DNA from: JAGLTN01 sp023135255
Lineage (GTDB): Bacteria > Planctomycetota > Phycisphaerae > Sedimentisphaerales > Anaerobacaceae
Reading direction: 5' to 3'
Assembly: GCA_030639495.1 (NCBI GenBank)
Contig: DAOWCP010000044.1
Coordinates: forward strand, 1-19,413
DNA: 19,413 nucleotides
Below the pieces are notes generated by a model. The model was given only the letters and a program-made list of their open reading frames with translations. It made no database searches and had not been told where the DNA came from. Positions 15,481 through 19,413 of the stretch are shown piece by piece; within the stretch, counting starts at the first letter, position 1; each line of letters starts with the position of its first letter. The translations under genes and the position numbers were made by a program.

Positions 15481-17004
15481 TTACCACCTGTCCGTTCTAA
15501 AAGGCGATGCGGGCAGTTTTTCCATGTTGCAAAGGTTCGGCATGGCTTGCTGGTTCCATGCGAATCTTACAGCAGCTGGATCTTTGATTTTTTCGCTATA
15601 AACAATCAGAGTTTGGTCTTCGATGATTGCTTTAGCTTTTAGGAATTTTTTATTTTTGCCGGCAATTTCAAAGTAATCAGGCTCTTTTCCATCTCTTGTT
15701 GTCAAGCCTGAGTCGGCATGGTCGAAAGAAATAATAATCTTATCGCCTTTAACTTTCATTTTTTTGTATAATGGCCCGCTGTATACGATGTCCTTTTGGT
15801 CATAGGTTTTTGCCAGTGCCCATAGAGCGAGTCTTTTGCCTACATCCTGCTTGTTCTTTGGGTGTATGTCCCACAAGTCGTCAACGAGATCGGTGGTGAC
15901 AGCCATGCCTGTATTTTTTATTTTCAGAGCTTGCGTTTGTGCTTCCCACAGTTTTGGTAGCTGGTCATTCTTGTAATGTTGCCCCTGGTGAAGTGGGGCG
16001 AGCTGGACGTAGTAAAACGGAAAGTCTCCCTGTTGCCAGATGTTTCGCCAGCTGCCGATCATTGCTTTGGTTTTTTCATAATACAGCATGCCGTCCTGAC
16101 GGTTCGATTCTCCCTGATACCAGATGGCCCCGGCGATGCCGTAGGGTACTATCGGGTTTATCATTGAGTTGTAAAGGCATGTCGGGTTTGTGGGATATGT
16201 ACCGCCTGCGACGTCGAAAGGATGTTTCGGCATGACAAAAGGTGAGCCGAGGCAGTTCGGTTTTTTATCAGCTGCATCGAGATTTTCTTTCAGTTTTTTG
16301 CGGTATTTTTTATTTGTGTCTTTTGTGAATTTTGCAAGGTCTCTTAGTTTTGGTGAGAAGGAGAAGCCGTCTTCAGGTATCCACGCTTCGATGTGACTTC
16401 CGCCCCATGATGAGTTTATAAGGCCTATGGGGACGTTTATTTTTTCGTAAATCTCTCTGCCGAAAAAGTATGCAACAGCTGAGAAACTGCTCCAGCGGTT
16501 GCGGATGTTTTTGGGATTACAAACTACCCAGCTGGAATCTAAATCTTCGCGTGCAGTTCCGGAAATTTTGTTCGGAACCTGGTATAATCTTATGTTCGGA
16601 TAGTCGGCATTTTTGATTTCTTCTTCCGCGTTGATGACGCTTGCGATGCCGAACTGCATATTTGATTGACCGCTGCATATCCAAACTTCACCGATGAGGA
16701 CATTTTCAAAGACTATTTCGTTGTTGCCTTTGATGGTCATTATTAGTGGATCGCCTGCCTTGAATGGGGGTAGTTTTACAGACCAATTGCCCTGAGTATC
16801 TGCGGTGGTGGCTACTTGTTTTTCGCTGAGCGTTACGGTAACTTTTTCATTTGCGTCAGCCCAGCCCCATACTTTTATATTGATGTTTCTTTGCAGAACC
16901 ATGTTGTCCGAGAAAATGCCGGAGACGGAGACATCTGCAAAGGTTATGCATGTCAAAGTGCTGATGAGAACTACTATTGCTGCTAAGCTTTTGGTTCGAG
17001 GCAT
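15481..17004 (-). CDS. Secreted sialate O-acetylesterase (SASA/SGNH-like)
   Basis: A 507-residue carbohydrate esterase expected to remove O-acetyl groups from sialic acid or other glycans outside the cytoplasm. Signal peptide about 1-23 (positive PRTK, hydrophobic core, cleavage near TFA-D). An N-terminal beta-sandwich (FSDNMVLQRN, VWGWADANEKV) precedes the hydrolase fold. Catalytic signature SGQSNMQF has Ser114; IWYQGESN is at 295-301; VDDLWDIHPKNKQDVGKRLA has His381 preceded by Asp, giving a full catalytic set. Length matches family members of about 500 residues. AAAGGA (from 17016) lies six to seven bases before the ATG. The gene stands alone, with repeat copy 3 20 bases upstream. Planctomycetes often use such esterases on algal or mucin glycans; the actual substrate is inference. 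Confidence 0.92.
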   Translation of the reverse strand: MPRTKSLAAIVVLISTLTCITFADVSVSGIFSDNMVLQRNINIKVWGWADANEKVTVTLSEKQVATTADTQGNWSVKLPPFKAGDPLIMTIKGNNEIVFENVLIGEVWICSGQSNMQFGIASVINAEEEIKNADYPNIRLYQVPNKISGTAREDLDSSWVVCNPKNIRNRWSSFSAVAYFFGREIYEKINVPIGLINSSWGGSHIEAWIPEDGFSFSPKLRDLAKFTKDTNKKYRKKLKENLDAADKKPNCLGSPFVMPKHPFDVAGGTYPTNPTCLYNSMINPIVPYGIAGAIWYQGESNRQDGMLYYEKTKAMIGSWRNIWQQGDFPFYYVQLAPLHQGQHYKNDQLPKLWEAQTQALKIKNTGMAVTTDLVDDLWDIHPKNKQDVGKRLALWALAKTYDQKDIVYSGPLYKKMKVKGDKIIISFDHADSGLTTRDGKEPDYFEIAGKNKKFLKAKAIIEDQTLIVYSEKIKDPAAVRFAWNQQAMPNLCNMEKLPASPFRTDRW

Positions 17005-17023
17005 TTTTAATCCTTTCTAAATA

Positions 17024-17126
17024 TATACCCTTCAGGGTAAGAAATTTCCGCGAATAAATCCATAACTTCTTGTCTTTGAGTTATTTACCCGCGGATAAAC
17101 GGAAAAATTCAATTGGGATCAGTATA
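17024..17126 (+). repeat. Modular intergenic repeat, copy 3
   Basis: 103 bp from TATACCCTTCAGGGTA to CAGTATA. It lacks the ATCCCGAT hairpin and has the CCGCGAATAAATCC...TACCCGCGGATAAACGG module, whose arms are imperfectly complementary and also contain a direct CCGCG(A/G)ATAAA duplication. It differs from copy 4 at three positions only. It lies upstream of the esterase, in the opposite orientation to that gene. Confidence 0.9.
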
Positions 17127-17181
17127 GAACTGATAATAATTACTAAAAAACTAATATAGCGTGTTTTTTTTGAGCTGTAAA

Positions 17182-17200
17182 TGCTTTCTGTGTGAAAGCA
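17182..17200. other. Perfect 7-bp hairpin downstream of the hypothetical gene
   Basis: TGCTTTC and GAAAGCA flank a TGTGT loop. On the minus strand it follows the hypothetical gene's stop by about 30 bases but has no T-tract, so it is not a standard terminator. Confidence 0.4.
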
Positions 17201-17228
17201 GGATGACAAATGTGGATATTGAAAGAAG

Positions 17229-17717
17229 CTATGCCCGATTGCAGCGGCAAAGCCTGGTGATATCTCTTGCTACTATCTCCCTTATTATTGCTTCGCTTTG
17301 TATATCAGCGATTGGTGATTTTTGTGTATCGACCATTAGCGCAGGTTTTACCGGGGCAAAGGTCGGTATTGATTTGATGGGGATCGGAGCTTTTTGACCT
17401 GGAGCCTTTCTTCTCGCAGCAGTATTTTTTCTATGAGAAGCGAGCATTTGTTTTCCGAGGTCATATTCCGGTATGTTGCTGGATTTTTTTCGCTGATTGG
17501 TTTTGTTCTGTGAGATAGTGTCTTTTCTGATCTGCTTTACTATGTCAACGTAGCCTGTCGGTTCAGATAAGAGCATGGACAATTCTTCCTGATTGACCGG
17601 TTCGATGCTGATATCTTTTGCTGGTTTGGCAGTGTCTTGATTCTCAGTATTTTTATCAGGCTGACTCTTGAAAGGTTCAATGCCGCCTGAGCGTCTGTTA
17701 TCATTTTTTTCATTCAT
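17229..17717 (-). CDS. Hypothetical disordered basic protein, 162 residues
   Basis: ATG 17717 is seven bases from AAGGAG (17730-17725), better placed than the adjoining GTG at 17720. The product is polar and probably disordered: an N-terminal Asn/Asp/Lys-rich part (NEKNDNRRSGGIEPFKSQ), a short hydrophobic helix around LSMLLSEPTGYVDIVKQIRK (about 46-66), a basic stretch with SHRKNTAARRKAPGQKAP (about 94-111), and a C-terminal amphipathic helix near SEAIIREIVARDITRL. No signal peptide, transmembrane helix or known domain is seen. It is bracketed by repeat copies 3 and 4 and is transcribed toward the esterase, with over 200 bases between. Codon use resembles the neighbours. I do not recognise the family. 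Confidence 0.7.
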   Translation of the reverse strand: MNEKNDNRRSGGIEPFKSQPDKNTENQDTAKPAKDISIEPVNQEELSMLLSEPTGYVDIVKQIRKDTISQNKTNQRKKSSNIPEYDLGKQMLASHRKNTAARRKAPGQKAPIPIKSIPTFAPVKPALMVDTQKSPIADIQSEAIIREIVARDITRLCRCNRA

Positions 17718-17773
17718 CACAGGACTCCTTGATATGCTCTATATTAGCTTTTTTTATCGAATAAATCAAGGGT

Positions 17774-17876
17774 TATACCCTTCAGGGTAAGAAATTTCCG
17801 CGAATAAATCCATAACTTCTTATCTTTGGGTTATTTACCCGCGGAGAAACGGAAAAATTCAATTGGGATCAGTATA
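17774..17876 (+). repeat. Modular intergenic repeat, copy 4
   Basis: 103 bp, same structure and orientation as copy 3 with three substitutions. It fills the gap between the M16 peptidase stop (17887) and the hypothetical gene's ribosome-binding site. Confidence 0.9.
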
Positions 17877-17886
17877 ATTAGCTATC

Positions 17887-19113
17887 TTAACAAGATTTGG
17901 CTGGGCCTATCGAAAATTGCGTAAATTTGCTCATGTCATACTGCTTTATGAGGCTATTAACGTCAGCTACTGTCACAGCCTTGAAATCATCGATATCGAG
18001 CTGAAGATCGCGGTAAGTTTTTAAATATATCCAGTTAAAGCCCAGGTCGATCAATCTGCCCATTGGTATTTCGTTCCTTATTACCTCTGCGCTGAGCCTT
18101 TTGTTTTTTGCTTTTTGGAGTTCATCTTCGGTTATGCCGTTTTTCGCAAGCTCGGCGAAAATGCCATTTACTATTTTGAGGACTTTTTCGGTGTTTTCCT
18201 GGCTGCATCTGATGTAGGTATAAAGTGCGCCGGTTCCATCCATGTCCTCAAGCTGCATTGCTGCGCTTTCTGCCATTGCTTTGTCGATCAGCTGCCAGAA
18301 ATACCTTGATCCGGTGCTGTCACCGATGATGGTTGTCAGCAGTCTAAATGCGAATCTTGCCTCGTCTTGCGCTGAGACAGCAGGGCTTATCAGGCATATG
18401 TGGTTGCGTTGGAGGTTGTTCTTTTCGATAGCTTGTATTTTTGTTACGCCTTTGGTGTAAGGTGTTTGCCTTGTGACGTTTTGTTCTTGCCAGGAGCCGC
18501 AACCATTTTTTATTGTTCGGCATATCTGTTCGAAATCGAAATTACCCGCGATGGCGACATTGATATTATCCGGAGCGTATCTTTTTGCGAAGTAATCTCT
18601 CATCTGCTGTGCTGTCAGTGCGTCGATACTTTCCACCGAGCCGAGGACGCTGTTGCCGCAAGGGTGGCAGTCAAAGAAAAGAGTTTTGCAGCGATCCATT
18701 ACATCAAAGTTCGGCATATCCTGGTACATTGCTATTTCTTCTTTGATGACGTTTTTTTCAATATTGAAATCATCATCGCGAAGGCTTGGTCTCATCAGTT
18801 GTGACCAGAGTCCGGTTACTTCTTCGAGATATTCAGGCAGGACAGCTGAGTAAAATACGGTGTTTTCTTCACTGGTGAAAGCGTTGAATTGTGCACCAAT
18901 TTTGTCAAAGGCTTCGTTTACCTGCTGAGCGGAGAGGTTTTCTGTTCCCTTGAAAAGCATGTGCTCAAGGAAGTGTGAGACGCCATTAATCTCGGGGGTT
19001 TCATCTCTTGCGCCTGTTTTAACAAAAAAACCAATAGCCACTGATTTTGCAGATTTGTTTACTTCGCCAATGATTTTCAGACCGTTATCTAATGTTTTTT
19101 CTTTGAATTCCAT
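17887..19113 (-). CDS. M16-family zinc metallopeptidase
   Basis: A 408-residue processing-peptidase-like protein. The inverted zinc motif HFLEH is complete (His47, Glu50, His51), with the third ligand in NVIKEEIAMYQD (about Glu126), at the expected distance. The C-terminal half has the second M16 fold (SRYFWQLIDKAMAESAAMQ, GTGALYTYIRC). Members cut short peptides or signal/leader segments as half-clamshell dimers. It has no signal peptide, so a cytosolic place is likely. Its start lies 12 bases after the stop of a second M16-family gene, so the two probably form a pair in one operon. The exact substrate is unknown. Confident in family and catalytic competence. Confidence 0.92.
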   Translation of the reverse strand: MEFKEKTLDNGLKIIGEVNKSAKSVAIGFFVKTGARDETPEINGVSHFLEHMLFKGTENLSAQQVNEAFDKIGAQFNAFTSEENTVFYSAVLPEYLEEVTGLWSQLMRPSLRDDDFNIEKNVIKEEIAMYQDMPNFDVMDRCKTLFFDCHPCGNSVLGSVESIDALTAQQMRDYFAKRYAPDNINVAIAGNFDFEQICRTIKNGCGSWQEQNVTRQTPYTKGVTKIQAIEKNNLQRNHICLISPAVSAQDEARFAFRLLTTIIGDSTGSRYFWQLIDKAMAESAAMQLEDMDGTGALYTYIRCSQENTEKVLKIVNGIFAELAKNGITEDELQKAKNKRLSAEVIRNEIPMGRLIDLGFNWIYLKTYRDLQLDIDDFKAVTVADVNSLIKQYDMSKFTQFSIGPAKSC

Positions 19114-19125
19114 AGTTAACTCTTT

Positions 19126-19413
19126 TTAGTTTATTTTGACTTGTTTAGGACCAATAGTAACTGCCGTGTAATCGGCGAATATGTTTTCATTGAGGAACTT
19201 CAGCACGGAGTCGACAGATATTTTTTCAATTTCCTGTTTTATTTCGTCGAGAGATCTGACCCTGTTTAGTATGTAGAAATCGCCGGCGATATTGGAAGCT
19301 CTGCTGGCAGAAGATTCACTGCTCATGATGAGCGAGCTTTTCAGACCGACTTTTGCTCTTTGCAGTTCTTCTTCTGTGATGCCATTTAAATGTAAATTAT
19401 TTATCATTTTTAA
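19126..19413 (-). CDS. C-terminal end of a second M16-family protein (partial)
   Basis: The frame is open to the window edge (Leu-Lys precedes the internal ATG at 19407), so this is the last ~95 residues of a longer gene. The segment LHLNGITEEELQRAKVGLKS and the closing DYTAVTIGPKQ match the C-terminal part of M16 domains; the neighbouring peptidase has the equivalent NGITEDELQKAKNKR and ends FSIGPAK. Whether this partner has the zinc motif cannot be seen. In many M16 pairs one subunit is catalytic and the other is not. Confidence 0.8.
   Translation of the reverse strand, partial: LKMINNLHLNGITEEELQRAKVGLKSSLIMSSESSASRASNIAGDFYILNRVRSLDEIKQEIEKISVDSVLKFLNENIFADYTAVTIGPKQVKIN

Noticed and set aside
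17161..17397. Plus-strand 78-residue hydrophobic frame
   Set aside because: It overlaps the 3' part of the minus-strand hypothetical gene, lacks a spaced ribosome-binding site, and its hydrophobic stretch is the antisense of the helix REIVARDITRL region.
17024..17876. CRISPR-like array from repeats 3 and 4
   Set aside because: Only two units, 103 bp each, separated by a gene; no short regular spacers.

Overview
The window is an ordinary-looking chromosomal segment of moderately AT-rich DNA from a Gram-negative-type (diderm) bacterium. The gene mix suggests Planctomycetota, perhaps a Phycisphaerae-like lineage: an OstA/LptC-type envelope protein, a tail-anchored Ser/Thr kinase, an EF-G-like GTPase of the divergent EF-G2 type, a secreted sialate O-acetylesterase and a DUF2339/DUF3999 pair. 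That assignment is inference; no rRNA or other decisive marker is present.

Layout. 1-2034 (+) is the 3' part of a large OstA/LptC-like protein. 2067-6633 (-) is an electron-transfer cluster read right to left: etfB, etfA, a ~600-residue acyl-CoA dehydrogenase, then a HAD phosphatase. The intergenic space at 6634-7022 carries divergent promoters, and a Ser/Thr kinase follows (7023-8252, +). It converges on an EF-G-like GTPase (8364-10397, -) across a bidirectional terminator. 10398-11521 is gene-poor: a 48-residue ORF, two terminator hairpins, a possible minus-strand transcription unit and a repeat. 11522-15189 (+) is a DUF2339 membrane protein followed by a DUF3999 protein. Then come tRNA-Ser(GCU) (-), a secreted sialate O-acetylesterase (-), a hypothetical disordered protein (-), an M16 zinc peptidase (-) and the 3' end of a second M16-family gene (-) running off the window.

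The most interesting non-genic signal is a modular intergenic repeat present four times (2753-2830, 11353-11467, 17024-17126, 17774-17876). Copies begin TATACCC, end CAGTATA, and are built from interchangeable hairpin modules with a constant 3' tail. Two copies, differing at only three of 103 positions, bracket the hypothetical gene at 17229-17717. One copy ends two bases before the HAD start codon and supplies its only ribosome-binding-like sequence. I see no CRISPR array, complete insertion sequence, prophage or defence system here.
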